A DNA stretch of 61,945 bases from a virus: IMG/VR virus record IMGVR_UViG_3300021440_000023, positions 1-61,945 of that record. One strand, 5' to 3'. This document shows positions 24,921 through 33,128 of this stretch, in pieces. The position numbers and the translations under genes are program-made. The first letter of the stretch is position 1. Every line of letters starts with the position of its first letter. The notes below the pieces were generated by a model. It was not told where the DNA came from and ran no database searches. It worked only from the letters and a program-made list of their open reading frames with translations.

Positions 24921-25135
24921 TTTACGAGTTACATATCCGTAGAGGGGTATTAGTAAACACTGACCCGCAGCGGCGATGTTATGACGGTTGCCACTTTTCC
25001 AGCCGGGTCGATTGGTCAGATTGGGAGCGCTGGATGGATTACCCTAGTTTAGAAAAAGCGGAACACGCCGCTAAGCTTTTTGCTAGGGAAGACCAGCAGT
25101 TCAAAATTGTAACCAAAGAAGAGGAGTTAGCTTGA
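24917..25135 (+). CDS. Small protein of the hypermodification cluster
   Basis: A 72-residue protein, overlapping both neighbours (four bases each side). It has the motif RRCYDGCHFSSRVDWSDWERW in its middle, with two cysteines and several tryptophans; the end is charged. I believe similar short proteins occur in phages with hypermodification genes but cannot confirm. Coupled translation with the PLP enzyme and the transferase suggests a partner or binding subunit. Confidence 0.6.
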   Translation: MIYELHIRRGVLVNTDPQRRCYDGCHFSSRVDWSDWERWMDYPSLEKAEHAAKLFAREDQQFKIVTKEEELA

Positions 25136-26136
25136 AAGACTATCGCGCAAAAGAAAACCGGGTAGAATACTTTACCGATCTGTACCGTATGAACTTGCAG
25201 CACGGAGTGATGCCGGGTCTAGTTTATTTGTATATGCCTAAATTAGCCGAACGTTATGGCTGGGATGCGGAGCAAAAGTTGTGGTTTGCGTTTTTGAATG
25301 GTAACACTCAGAACCCTATCACCTCTTTGCGTATCATGCAAGAGTTCCCTACGCCTGTTACTAGTGACAAAGATCTAAAGAAGTTCACGGATTGGTTCAA
25401 CGCTAACTGGGAAACTTTGTCTTTTGATACCGATCGCCGTTACCAGAAAAAAGAACTACCTCTTTCGGTTCAGTTTTATGGGGGTCTGGTGGAGCTGTAC
25501 GGTTCTCAAGAAAAGTTGCTAACTGGTTCGTTCTCAGAACTGTGGGACAGGGTTATTTCTAAGTTCCATAGCTTCGGAAGGTTGGCGACTTTCTCATATC
25601 TTGAATACGTCAAGATCATGGGTTTCGGAGCAGAATGTGACAATCTGTTTCTGGAGGACAAATCGGGTAGCAAGTCTCATCGTAACGGGTTACTGTTTCT
25701 GCTAGGTTTGGACCACTTGGTTTGGGATAAACGTATGGGAGAGGCTTCACACGACGGTAAGTATGGAAATTTTCACCGTATGTGTGAATGGCTCACTAAT
25801 AACGCGATGTCTTATTTGCAAAATTGCGAAATTGAACACAAAGACGCAGGCTTTTTCACGTTAGAGTCGCAATGTTGCCAATTCAAAAACGGGTTTTTCC
25901 GTCGACGCTACCCCGGAGTGTATGCTGACATGGCGTGGGACCGTATTAAATGGTATGAAGACAGAGACATGGGGGATCTGACGAAAGTGTTCCGACAGAT
26001 TAGAGAAGACAATCTACCAGAATGGCTAAGGATGGAATGCGAAGACAATGCTTTTAAGTACCTTAACCACGTAAACAAACGCGCTTCAAAGTTCGCAGAC
26101 ACGGGTGTTCCGTTCCGCGCTGAATATTTCATGTAA
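25132..26136 (+). CDS. Putative amino acid:DNA transferase (aGPT-Pplase/ADDT type)
   Basis: A 334-residue protein from a TTG at 25132 with GAGGAG upstream; it overlaps the previous stop by four bases. Features: YFTDLYRMNLQHGVMPGLVY, FAFLNGNTQNPITSLRIMQE, then FHSFGRLATFSYLEYVKIMG and DHLVWDKRMG. The helical, aromatic-rich build and the LNGNTQNP segment fit the DNA-glycosylase-like transferases that replace pyrophosphate on activated 5-hydroxymethyluracil with an amino acid. The role is supported by its place between the PLP enzyme and the DNA kinase. It is one of two such proteins here. Substrate amino acid unknown. Confidence 0.7.
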   Translation: MKDYRAKENRVEYFTDLYRMNLQHGVMPGLVYLYMPKLAERYGWDAEQKLWFAFLNGNTQNPITSLRIMQEFPTPVTSDKDLKKFTDWFNANWETLSFDTDRRYQKKELPLSVQFYGGLVELYGSQEKLLTGSFSELWDRVISKFHSFGRLATFSYLEYVKIMGFGAECDNLFLEDKSGSKSHRNGLLFLLGLDHLVWDKRMGEASHDGKYGNFHRMCEWLTNNAMSYLQNCEIEHKDAGFFTLESQCCQFKNGFFRRRYPGVYADMAWDRIKWYEDRDMGDLTKVFRQIREDNLPEWLRMECEDNAFKYLNHVNKRASKFADTGVPFRAEYFM

Positions 26137-26146
26137 GGATAAATAA

Positions 26147-26737
26147 ATGTCTAACACTAAAATCGTAAACCTGCGAGGAACTTCTGGGTCCGGTAAATCT
26201 ACTGTAGTGTTTACCCTAATGAAGAACTTCGAAACTCAACCTTTGTCTGGGAAAGACGGTAAGATCAAAGGGTATGTTGTAGATGCATCGGAGGTCGGTA
26301 TCACTAAACCTATCTACGTTATCGGGCGGTACACCACCGCCTGCGGAGGTCTGGACACGGTGCCGACCCAAGTAGACGCCGCTGAACGAGCGGTGGCGGC
26401 TTATAATCTAGGCGGTCACGTGCTGTGTGAAGGGTTGCTGTGTTCTGCCGCCGGACCTAAGGGTGCTCTAACTATTGCTCTGCAGAATACAGGGGCTGCA
26501 GTTTTCGCCATCATGGACACACCTCTAGAAAAATGTATTGAACGTGTGCAAGAGCGTCGCAAAATTCGCGGAGATGAGCGCCCGCTAAATACTAAGAACA
26601 CCCGTGACAAATGGACGCAGACTATGAGCACGGCCAAGTCTCTGTCGGCTTTGGGGTACAATGTGGTAAGTGTTAATCACGAGAACGCTTACGAGGACGT
26701 GTTGAACATTTTTCGCCAAGCGGAAGCACGATCATGA
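26147..26737 (+). CDS. P-loop 5-hydroxymethyluracil DNA kinase, putative
   Basis: A 196-residue protein with Walker A GTSGSGKST at 11-19 and a zeta-toxin/nucleotide-kinase-like core (VLCEGLLCSAAGPKGALTIA as the strand before the acidic site, then MDTPLEKCIERVQERRKIRG as the LID region). Phage P-loop kinases of this type (HMUDK) phosphorylate 5-hydroxymethyl-dU in DNA and so activate it for amino-acid attachment. RBS AAGGAT. The stop overlaps the start of the second transferase by four bases. The assignment comes from motif plus cluster. Confidence 0.8.
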   Translation: MSNTKIVNLRGTSGSGKSTVVFTLMKNFETQPLSGKDGKIKGYVVDASEVGITKPIYVIGRYTTACGGLDTVPTQVDAAERAVAAYNLGGHVLCEGLLCSAAGPKGALTIALQNTGAAVFAIMDTPLEKCIERVQERRKIRGDERPLNTKNTRDKWTQTMSTAKSLSALGYNVVSVNHENAYEDVLNIFRQAEARS

Positions 26738-27624
26738 CTCATTTCAACCGCCCGTCTCCGGGTCGCCCGTCGGTGGAGGACGTATGCTACTGGGTGTATG
26801 AAAGAGAAGTTATACGTATCCAAAAAGAACGAGGATTACCAGCGCCCTGGACAGAAGACCCAGTGTTACGTGATTACCGTTTTTGCAACGTAAAGCGTCG
26901 TGACGATAAGGTCAGCCGCTGGTTGATCGACAACGTGTATAGCAAATACCTAGAAGGCGATTTGTGGTTTATCGCGGCGATTGCTAGGTATGTTAATTGG
27001 CCGCCGACCATCCTACGTCTATTAGAGGAAAGAGTGTTACCCGAGCAGGCAGAAAAATTTGACCCTGAAAAGATGTCAGACACTATTAAAAGTATGGCCG
27101 CCGACGGGGTTAAAGTTTGGGGTTCAGCTTACATGATTTACCCCGGTCGCGACAAAGGAGTAAGCAAAGCAGACACGATCGCTTCCAAGTTTCTGCTACC
27201 TTTAGCCCGAGACGCCGAAACGATTCGATCAGCAGTCAGGAAAAACAGCGTGGAGGCAGTGACCAACTGCTTAACTGGTTATCACGGTTGGAACACTTTC
27301 TTGTCGGGTCAAGTTAGCGCTGATCTAACTTACTTTGAACCCTTTAACGCTGCGTCTGATATCAATACTTGGGCACCTGTTGGTCCAGGATCTACCGAAG
27401 GGTTGAATATCCTGTTTGGTCGCCCTAAAACCTCAGCCTGGAAGCAAGAAGAGTTCAATAAGCGGCTTCAGTGGGTTAAGTCGACATTGGAAGACAATAT
27501 CGCGCTGAAAGGGTTGACCTTACATGACGTGCAGAATGTTATGTGTGAAATGTCTAAGTACTGGAAGGCTATCCAATCAGAAGCCAAACCTAAGCGTTTG
27601 TACCAACCTGAAACTAACTTTTGA
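26734..27624 (+). CDS. Alpha-glutamyl/putrescinyl thymine pyrophosphorylase-type (aGPT-Pplase) protein
   Basis: A 296-residue protein. The N-terminal block VCYWVYEREVIRIQKERGLP, then PWTEDPVLRDYRFCNVKRRD at about residues 37-57, is the hallmark of the aGPT-Pplase family: W-x3-R-x2-I, then PWT-x-DP-x-L-x-x-YRFCNV. The rest is helical, with GYHGWNTFLSGQVSADLTYF and a proposed helix-hairpin region, and ends basic. The family is a DNA-glycosylase relative that installs amines or amino acids on activated thymine methyl groups. It overlaps the kinase gene and is followed by the hydroxymethylase gene. Confidence 0.85.
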   Translation: MTHFNRPSPGRPSVEDVCYWVYEREVIRIQKERGLPAPWTEDPVLRDYRFCNVKRRDDKVSRWLIDNVYSKYLEGDLWFIAAIARYVNWPPTILRLLEERVLPEQAEKFDPEKMSDTIKSMAADGVKVWGSAYMIYPGRDKGVSKADTIASKFLLPLARDAETIRSAVRKNSVEAVTNCLTGYHGWNTFLSGQVSADLTYFEPFNAASDINTWAPVGPGSTEGLNILFGRPKTSAWKQEEFNKRLQWVKSTLEDNIALKGLTLHDVQNVMCEMSKYWKAIQSEAKPKRLYQPETNF

Positions 27625-27632
27625 AAGAACAT

Positions 27633-28622
27633 ATGGAAATAACTGCAACTAACGCCAATTCTATGTTTTCAGACATGTTCTGGAAGCTTCACATTTACGG
27701 AGTTAAGGCTGACTCTCGTAATGGGCCTGTGGTTCGTATTATGGAACCCGTATTAACCACAGTGTTAAATCCTAGGGAGAGGGTGCTTTTTCACAAGGGT
27801 CGAGACGCCAATCCGGTGTTCCATTTGATGGAAAGTGTTTGGATGCTGGCTGGTAGGAACGATGTTGCTTTCCCTGAGCTGTTTAACTCTCGTATCGGGC
27901 AATATTCAGACAATGGTGAAACCTTCAATGCTGCATACGGATACCGGTGGCGTCACCATTTCGGGTTCGACCAGTTGACGGCGGTGATCACCCAATTGCG
28001 AGCCAGCCCGTCTACCCGTCAGGGCGTTGTGCAGATGTGGGAAAGCTCAGATCTAGTCAAGGAAACCAAGGACAAAGCGTGTAATACGCAGTTGATCTTT
28101 GAGGTATCTAATGAGAAGCTGAATATGACTGTCATTAATCGTTCCAACGATGCGTGGTACGGTTACGCAGGGGCTAATATTGTGCATTTTACGGTGCTAC
28201 AGGAATTTGTAGCTAACGCTGTTGGTGTCGATGTCGGACTGTATCGTACTTTTAGCACCAATTTACATCTGTACACTGAAATGTACGGGGCGACTAAATA
28301 TTTAGAAACTCCACCGCTATCAGAAGACTACGACATGTATCGTTACGGTGAAGTTGAACCTTACCCGTTGGTAGAAAACAATGAATGGGTTCAATGGTTG
28401 CGAGATGCTGAAAAATTTTGCGAAAACCCATTCGCCGAACCAGACTATAATTGCCGGTTTTTTACAGAAGTGGCGTATCCTGTGGCAATGGTTAGCAAGG
28501 TTCGCAAAGAAAAAACCGGAAACGGTATGGAGTGGGTCAATCGCATTGTCGCTTCTGATTGGAAGATGGCTGTCGCTGACTGGGTCGAGCGTCGTGAAAA
28601 CGCTAAGAGGGGTGAAAAGTGA
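27633..28622 (+). CDS. Thymidylate-synthase-like dUMP hydroxymethyltransferase
   Basis: A 329-residue protein from the ATG at 27633 (MEITATNANSMFSDMFWKLH); an in-frame TTG at 27621 has no ribosome site. Thymidylate synthase signatures: AYGYRWRHHF (101-110), catalytic Cys150 in DKACNTQLIFEV, R170-SNDAWYG, and GANIVHF (180-186) in place of the usual PFN segment. TS family members in phages SPO1, ViI and M6 make 5-hydroxymethyl-dUMP. The alternative, a plain thymidylate synthase, cannot be excluded from sequence, but the kinase and two transferase genes alongside favour hydroxymethylation. It supplies hmdUTP (after phosphorylation) for replication. Confidence 0.8.
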   Translation: MEITATNANSMFSDMFWKLHIYGVKADSRNGPVVRIMEPVLTTVLNPRERVLFHKGRDANPVFHLMESVWMLAGRNDVAFPELFNSRIGQYSDNGETFNAAYGYRWRHHFGFDQLTAVITQLRASPSTRQGVVQMWESSDLVKETKDKACNTQLIFEVSNEKLNMTVINRSNDAWYGYAGANIVHFTVLQEFVANAVGVDVGLYRTFSTNLHLYTEMYGATKYLETPPLSEDYDMYRYGEVEPYPLVENNEWVQWLRDAEKFCENPFAEPDYNCRFFTEVAYPVAMVSKVRKEKTGNGMEWVNRIVASDWKMAVADWVERRENAKRGEK

Positions 28623-29107
28623 AAGATCAGTTGGGATTTCTAGTTGACGGAGCCAATGTCAGACGCTACCACACTATACCTACACTAATTCCGGAAACCG
28701 TCGGGCATCATTCCCACATGGTAGCGTTGTTAGTTTTTATGTTGGTGGAAAATCCTTCAAAAAATTTAATCTTCGCGGCTCTCGTACATGACCTAGCAGA
28801 ACATCAAACAGGAGATATCCCGTCACCTAGTAAACGTCGTTTTGGCATAGGTGAGCAGGTTAATGAGGTAGAAAGTATCCTGCTTGAGGAGTCCGGTTGG
28901 GGGTATGAGGAGCTTACGAACGCCGAGTGTCGCGCTCTAAAAATAGCTGACTTAGCTCAAGGGGCTATGTATTCGGCGGAAGAAATTCTGAGGGGTAACT
29001 CAAGAATGAAATCGGTTTTTGACCGATACATTAGCTACGCGGAAGACTTGATGCTGTGCGGGGCGGAAACAGAACTTTTTAACCAAATCAAGGATATGCT
29101 AAAATGA
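28619..29107 (+). CDS. HD-domain nucleotidase, YfbR-like
   Basis: A 162-residue protein from a GTG at 28619 (overlap with the previous stop). RYHT (16-19), GHHSHMVALL (29-38), ALVHDLAEHQ with the HD pair at 57-58, and TGDIPSPSK (64-72), which is close to the TGDLPTPVK signature of YfbR deoxynucleotidases. A later metal ligand is in IADLAQG. Such enzymes dephosphorylate deoxynucleoside monophosphates. In a phage that replaces thymine, an attractive role is removal of dTMP so that hmdU is used instead. Substrate choice is inference. It follows the hydroxymethylase gene directly. Confidence 0.8.
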   Translation: MKDQLGFLVDGANVRRYHTIPTLIPETVGHHSHMVALLVFMLVENPSKNLIFAALVHDLAEHQTGDIPSPSKRRFGIGEQVNEVESILLEESGWGYEELTNAECRALKIADLAQGAMYSAEEILRGNSRMKSVFDRYISYAEDLMLCGAETELFNQIKDMLK

Positions 29108-29568
29108 GTATTGAAAATAAAGTTGAACAGGTTGACGGGGATCACTATCAGGCGGGGTCCGGCGGGGTGCAACACTGGGATTATTGCGTTGGCGCCAACG
29201 TAGGTTATCTAGAAGGTTGCGCTACAAAGTATCTATGTCGGTGGCGTAAGAAAAACGGCTTGACGGATCTAAAAAAGGCTCGGCATTTCGTTAAGAAGCG
29301 TATCGATAGCGTGCAACAGGGTACAGGGGCTGTGAAAGGTGTAAACATTAAAGACGGCATGTTCAACAGGTTCATTTCAGATAACGGTATCCCGGCCAAA
29401 GAGAGGGGGCTGATCAATGTTATTATGCATTGGAAAAGGCTGGATCAACTCATAGAGACTTACTACGGGTTAAACTCTATGATCCATGAGATCGAGTTAG
29501 AAAAAGCCCGTGGTATTGAAGATAAAGAAGGTGAGCCAACTTCAGCCTACGTAAACCAAGATGCCTAA
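29104..29568 (+). CDS. DUF3310-family protein
   Basis: A 154-residue protein. DHYQAGSGGVQHWDYCVGANV (about 12-30) and LEGCATKYLCRWRKKNGLTD with a following LKKARHFVKK are the DUF3310 pattern (DHY-x-x-W, KY--R---K-G--DL-KA). The family is widespread in phages and is often annotated as nucleotide-kinase-like without proof. The C-terminal 70 residues are charged and specific to this phage. It overlaps the DNA polymerase gene by eight bases. Confidence 0.8.
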   Translation: MSIENKVEQVDGDHYQAGSGGVQHWDYCVGANVGYLEGCATKYLCRWRKKNGLTDLKKARHFVKKRIDSVQQGTGAVKGVNIKDGMFNRFISDNGIPAKERGLINVIMHWKRLDQLIETYYGLNSMIHEIELEKARGIEDKEGEPTSAYVNQDA

Positions 29569-31432
29569 TACTATTGTTTTTGACACTGAGATTCTAGGTG
29601 GACGCTTCCTGTTCAAAGGTAGAGTACTAGAGAACCGCAACCTTATAAGTATATGGAGCAATGAGGATGGGTGTATCTCTAAGTTGAGAGATGTCATGAA
29701 TTCTGGGTGCCTGTTTGTGTCTTTCAACGGTATAAAGTTTGACATACCTATTATTTCGGCCGTGATGTGCGGTAAAGATATCAAGACGGTAAAAATGATA
29801 GCTGACAGTATCATTAAGCAAGAGATGCAGCCTTGGGAAGCGGAAAGAAGATTCGGTCTACCGCCTCTAAAAGTAGACCATATAGATCTAATAGAGGTGG
29901 CTCCTTCTTTCGTAGGGCTAAAAACTTACATGGCTCGCATGCATTCTACGTGGTTGAGAGACTTACCGTTCCCCCATGACGTAGAATCGCTAACGGAAGA
30001 AGAGTTCCAGCTTATAGGTCGTTATTGCGAGAATGACTTAGACGGCACGGAAGAACTGTTCAAACATCTAGAGGACCAATTACTACTTCGCTTGGAAATG
30101 TCTAAAATGTACAACGTTGATTTGCGAAGCAAGTCAGACACCCAAATGGCGGAAACGTCATTTATTCAAAAGCTGAACATCAAACGTGTTAAAAAATCAG
30201 TACCGTACACTATCAACTACAAGATGCCTGACTATGTAAACTTTGAAGCTGAACACCTTCAGGAATTAGCTTGTAAAATGCAGAACCACGAGTATTTGAT
30301 GAATATGGCTACCGGGCACGTTATTCTACCTGACTTTTTAAAGGACAAAGTATCTTTGAATAAAGGGTTGTACCAGCTTGGTGTCGGCGGTATACATTCT
30401 ACGCATGATAAAAAGGTTTGTCACGTATCAACAGATGACTGGGTTGTCACTGATATTGACGCGGCTTCGTATTACCCCACTATCTGGGTAAAATGGGGTA
30501 GCAAGTTGGAAAATACAGATCAAGCCTTGACTGAAGAATATAGTAAAGTGTACCACCGTCGTCTAGAAGCCAAAAAACAAAAAGATAAAAAGCTTGCTGA
30601 AAACTTGAAAGTGCCTATCAACGGTACTTTCGGTAAACTGCTGAGCCGGTACTCACCTTTGTACAATCCTGAACTCGGACTCTTCATAACTTTGACCGGC
30701 CAGCTGACGTTGTTGAACCTGATAGAAAAGTTAGAGAAAATAGGCGCGACAGCTTTGTCAGCCAATACCGACGGTATAGCTATGGCTTACCCTAAACATC
30801 TAACGTCTAAAGTAGAAGACGTTGTTTCGGAGTTTTCAAAGCTAACAGGGTACGATTTCGAATACACTCCGTACAGAGTATTAGCCATGAAAGACGTTAA
30901 CAATTATTTAGCGGTTAAAGCGGATCGCACGGTAAAAGCTAAAGGTATTTACGCGGACGCATACGCCGAAACATCCATCGAGAAGCTAAAGAAAAACCCG
31001 ACTTCTAAAGTTTGCGCTTATGCTGTTGGGCAATGGCTTGCTCATGGTACGCTGTTCGGGGACACTATACGTGACGCCCCCTTTACCGATTTCATATCGG
31101 CTCGGAACGTCACAGGGGGCGGGGTACAAGGTGAAGAATACCTGGGTAAAGTTGTCAGATGGTATCAAACCACGGACAAAACGTTACCGGGTATAACCTA
31201 TGGACCTGGTAAAAAAGAAGGTGACAGGGTTGCAAAGACAGAAGGAGCTAGGTCTTGTATGGTCTTAAAAAATAAACAAGCCCATCCGGCAGATTTGGAC
31301 TATACTTGGTACCTTAAAGAAGCCATATCTATAGCAATTAACGTCGGATGTTCAGCTTACCTTTCTCCAGAAGAGCTGGCTTTAGTGGAGAAACCGGCTA
31401 AGGTGAAACGCCAAAGAAAGGTGAACCAGTGA
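29561..31432 (+). CDS. Family B DNA polymerase with 3'-5' exonuclease
   Basis: A 623-residue protein, start ATG 29561. Exonuclease motifs: Exo I FDTEIL (D8, E10), Exo II FNGIKFDIPI at about 52-61 and Exo III YCENDLDGT (Y-x3-D). Polymerase motifs: A DIDAASYYPT at about 298, B VPINGTFGKLLSRYSP, C SANTDGIAM with D404. It is compact, without the large insertions seen in cellular B polymerases. A thumb-like C-terminus carries KKTVKAKGIY-type and basic segments. It copies the phage genome, presumably accepting hydroxymethyl-dUTP, primed by the primase-polymerase. Start overlaps DUF3310; the weak ribosome site implies coupled translation. Confidence 0.9.
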   Translation: MPNTIVFDTEILGGRFLFKGRVLENRNLISIWSNEDGCISKLRDVMNSGCLFVSFNGIKFDIPIISAVMCGKDIKTVKMIADSIIKQEMQPWEAERRFGLPPLKVDHIDLIEVAPSFVGLKTYMARMHSTWLRDLPFPHDVESLTEEEFQLIGRYCENDLDGTEELFKHLEDQLLLRLEMSKMYNVDLRSKSDTQMAETSFIQKLNIKRVKKSVPYTINYKMPDYVNFEAEHLQELACKMQNHEYLMNMATGHVILPDFLKDKVSLNKGLYQLGVGGIHSTHDKKVCHVSTDDWVVTDIDAASYYPTIWVKWGSKLENTDQALTEEYSKVYHRRLEAKKQKDKKLAENLKVPINGTFGKLLSRYSPLYNPELGLFITLTGQLTLLNLIEKLEKIGATALSANTDGIAMAYPKHLTSKVEDVVSEFSKLTGYDFEYTPYRVLAMKDVNNYLAVKADRTVKAKGIYADAYAETSIEKLKKNPTSKVCAYAVGQWLAHGTLFGDTIRDAPFTDFISARNVTGGGVQGEEYLGKVVRWYQTTDKTLPGITYGPGKKEGDRVAKTEGARSCMVLKNKQAHPADLDYTWYLKEAISIAINVGCSAYLSPEELALVEKPAKVKRQRKVNQ

Positions 31433-31734
31433 ATAGATCAACCGTATGGGTCGTATACAACGATTCTCGTAAGAACATGTCTGCCGCTGAAAAGTTTGGC
31501 AACCTGAAAGACGTGTTTTCTTCTGTCGGTAAAATTTACAACGGGGACAAGCTGATAAGTCACGCTAGAAACACGTTGAAAGATTGGAAACATGGGGACC
31601 ACTTGCTTATGGTGGGTGATCCGACTCTTTGCGGTATTTGTGTAGCTATTGTGTCTGAAATGGAAGGAGAATTGAACATTCTACGCTGGGACCGTATAAA
31701 TTTCGACTACACCCCGCTAAAGCTAGTATTTTAA
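31429..31734 (+). CDS. Hypothetical protein downstream of DNA polymerase
   Basis: A 101-residue protein from a GTG at 31429 overlapping the polymerase stop by four bases. NRSTVWVVYNDSRKNMSAAE, HARNTLKDWKHGDHLLMVGD and CGICVAIVSEMEG form an alternating alpha/beta pattern. No enzyme motif recognised. Position suggests a replication accessory protein. Confidence 0.65.
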   Translation: MNRSTVWVVYNDSRKNMSAAEKFGNLKDVFSSVGKIYNGDKLISHARNTLKDWKHGDHLLMVGDPTLCGICVAIVSEMEGELNILRWDRINFDYTPLKLVF

Positions 31735-31751
31735 AGTTTTACACAGCACCA

Positions 31752-31778
31752 CTGACACGGTATCGCACCGTGTATAAC
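31752..31778 (+). promoter_or_regulatory. Promoter/operator with perfect inverted repeat before the recombination operon
   Basis: A 7-base inverted repeat ACACGGT (31755-31761) / ACCGTGT (31767-31773) with a five-base centre overlaps a promoter-like pair CTGACA (31752-31757) and TATAAC (31773-31778; 15-base spacer, shorter than ideal). GGAG at 31783 then precedes the Sak4-like gene. There is no T-run, so it is not a terminator. The half-site ACACGGTA also occurs twice in the 16.9-17.0 kb repeat region. Confidence 0.6.
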
Positions 31779-31791
31779 TATAGGAGTAATC

Positions 31792-32532
31792 ATGAGTAAC
31801 TGGAAATCCAACCTTGTTGTTGGTAAGCAAGAGCTTCCCCCTCGTATCTGTTTGTACGGAACCCATGGTATCGGTAAAAGCACGGTAGCTAGCATGTTCC
31901 CTAACCCGATCTTCATTTCCACAGAAGACGGTATTGACGGCTTGGATGTTACGAGTTTTCCTCGCGCTAAGCACGTTAACGATGTCGTAGAAAACATCAA
32001 AGTTTTGATCAAAGAAGAACACGATTTCAAGACAGTCGTCCTGGACACCGTGGACTGGCTGGTTGAACCTTTGATTATTGACGACGTAGAAGCCTCTCAT
32101 GAAGCTAAAGAGTTGGCTTACGGTAAAGGTCAAGTTCTAGTCGCAGAAAGCTTTCGAGAAATTCTACAGGGTATGGACACTCTCCGGCGCAAGCGTAACA
32201 TGAACGTGGTTCTTCTGGCTCACGCTAACGTGGTTAAGTTCGAGTCCCCGATGACAGAACCGTACGATCGCTACCAGCCTAAGCTGCCTAATCGATGCAA
32301 TGCCTTGTTGCAAGAATGGGTTGATGTGCTAGGTTTTGCCGCATTCAAAGTGGTTATCAAAAAGTCAGACGCAGGTTTTAACAAGGAAGTTACTCGCGGG
32401 GTGTCTACTGGTGAGCGACTGTTACACTTGGTTGAAAACCCGGCCTTTCTGGCTAAGAACCGCTATGCGTGTCCCGACAATATCGAGTTGTCGTACGAAG
32501 AAATCATCAAAGTAATCCCTGTTAAAGTTTAA
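31792..32532 (+). CDS. Sak4-like RecA-superfamily ATPase (single-strand annealing recombinase)
   Basis: A 246-residue protein. Walker A YGTHGIGKST (about 23-32), Walker B FKTVVLDTVDWL, and VVLLAHANVVKF as the sensor strand are those of the AAA_24/Sak4 group. These short RecA-like proteins bind ssDNA and promote annealing, often beside an SSB-like protein. The downstream DUF669 gene supports this. GGAG site, strong start. Confidence 0.85.
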   Translation: MSNWKSNLVVGKQELPPRICLYGTHGIGKSTVASMFPNPIFISTEDGIDGLDVTSFPRAKHVNDVVENIKVLIKEEHDFKTVVLDTVDWLVEPLIIDDVEASHEAKELAYGKGQVLVAESFREILQGMDTLRRKRNMNVVLLAHANVVKFESPMTEPYDRYQPKLPNRCNALLQEWVDVLGFAAFKVVIKKSDAGFNKEVTRGVSTGERLLHLVENPAFLAKNRYACPDNIELSYEEIIKVIPVKV

Positions 32533-32544
32533 GGAGAAGTAATC

Positions 32545-33051
32545 ATGGCAAAATTTGGATTTGATGTTACTGAAGTTGAAGTTTCTGAGCGTGGTGATTT
32601 TGAAGTTATGCCAGAAGGTGAGTACACTTTGAAGGCTACCGAAGCTGAGATGAAAAACACTAAGGCTGGTGATGGTAAATACCTAGCGGTCACTTTTGAA
32701 GTAGTTAAAGGCGAACACGCAGGGCGTAAAGTTTGGCAAAATTTCAATATCTTTAACCCTAACGACAAGGCTGAAAAAATCGGTCGAGAACAGGTTGCAG
32801 GGTGGGCTCGAGCTTGTGGTAAACCTAATGCGTCGGATTCTGACACTTTGTTGGAGCGTTCGTTTCAGTGCGTGTTGAAGGTTGAAAAGGGTTCGGGTGG
32901 TTATTCGGACAAGAACCAGATTAAATCTTTCTTGACCAGTGGTAACGATGCCGGAACAGAAAAACCCGCATCTAAGAAAGCTTCGGAAAAAGCAGAAGTC
33001 GAAAAAGATGACTCACCTGCGCCGTCGGCTAAGAAGAATCCCTGGGATTAA
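32545..33051 (+). CDS. DUF669-type single-stranded DNA-binding protein
   Basis: A 168-residue protein. The OB-fold-like N-terminal part holds MPEGEYTLKATEAEMKNTKA, YLAVTFEVVKGEHAGRKVWQ, then QNFNIFNP. An acidic/basic low-complexity tail follows, ending PSAKKNPWD, resembling the protein-docking tails of SSBs. DUF669 proteins are SSB substitutes in many phages. It lies between the Sak4-like ATPase and the nuclease. Confidence 0.85.
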   Translation: MAKFGFDVTEVEVSERGDFEVMPEGEYTLKATEAEMKNTKAGDGKYLAVTFEVVKGEHAGRKVWQNFNIFNPNDKAEKIGREQVAGWARACGKPNASDSDTLLERSFQCVLKVEKGSGGYSDKNQIKSFLTSGNDAGTEKPASKKASEKAEVEKDDSPAPSAKKNPWD

Positions 33052-33128
33052 CTAATTAGCTGCGCATGCCGGCTCTGCGCATTACAAGTCCCCGGACGAT
33101 ACGATAACGTCTAACTAAAGGTTAACAC

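Noticed and set aside
27633-28622. Ordinary thymidylate synthase
   Set aside because: The usual PFN segment is replaced by GAN and the genes around it encode 5-hmdU kinase and transferases; hydroxymethylase is favoured, though not proved.
17267-31432. Phage-encoded RNA polymerase or T7-type DNA polymerase
   Set aside because: The polymerase motifs at 29561 are family B (DIDAASYYPT, SANTDGIAM), and no single-subunit RNA polymerase motif was found.
33052-33128. tRNA gene in the gap with TGCGCA inverted repeat
   Set aside because: No cloverleaf with T-arm GTTC-A or acceptor pairing could be formed; only one short inverted repeat is present. No tRNA was recognised elsewhere by eye.
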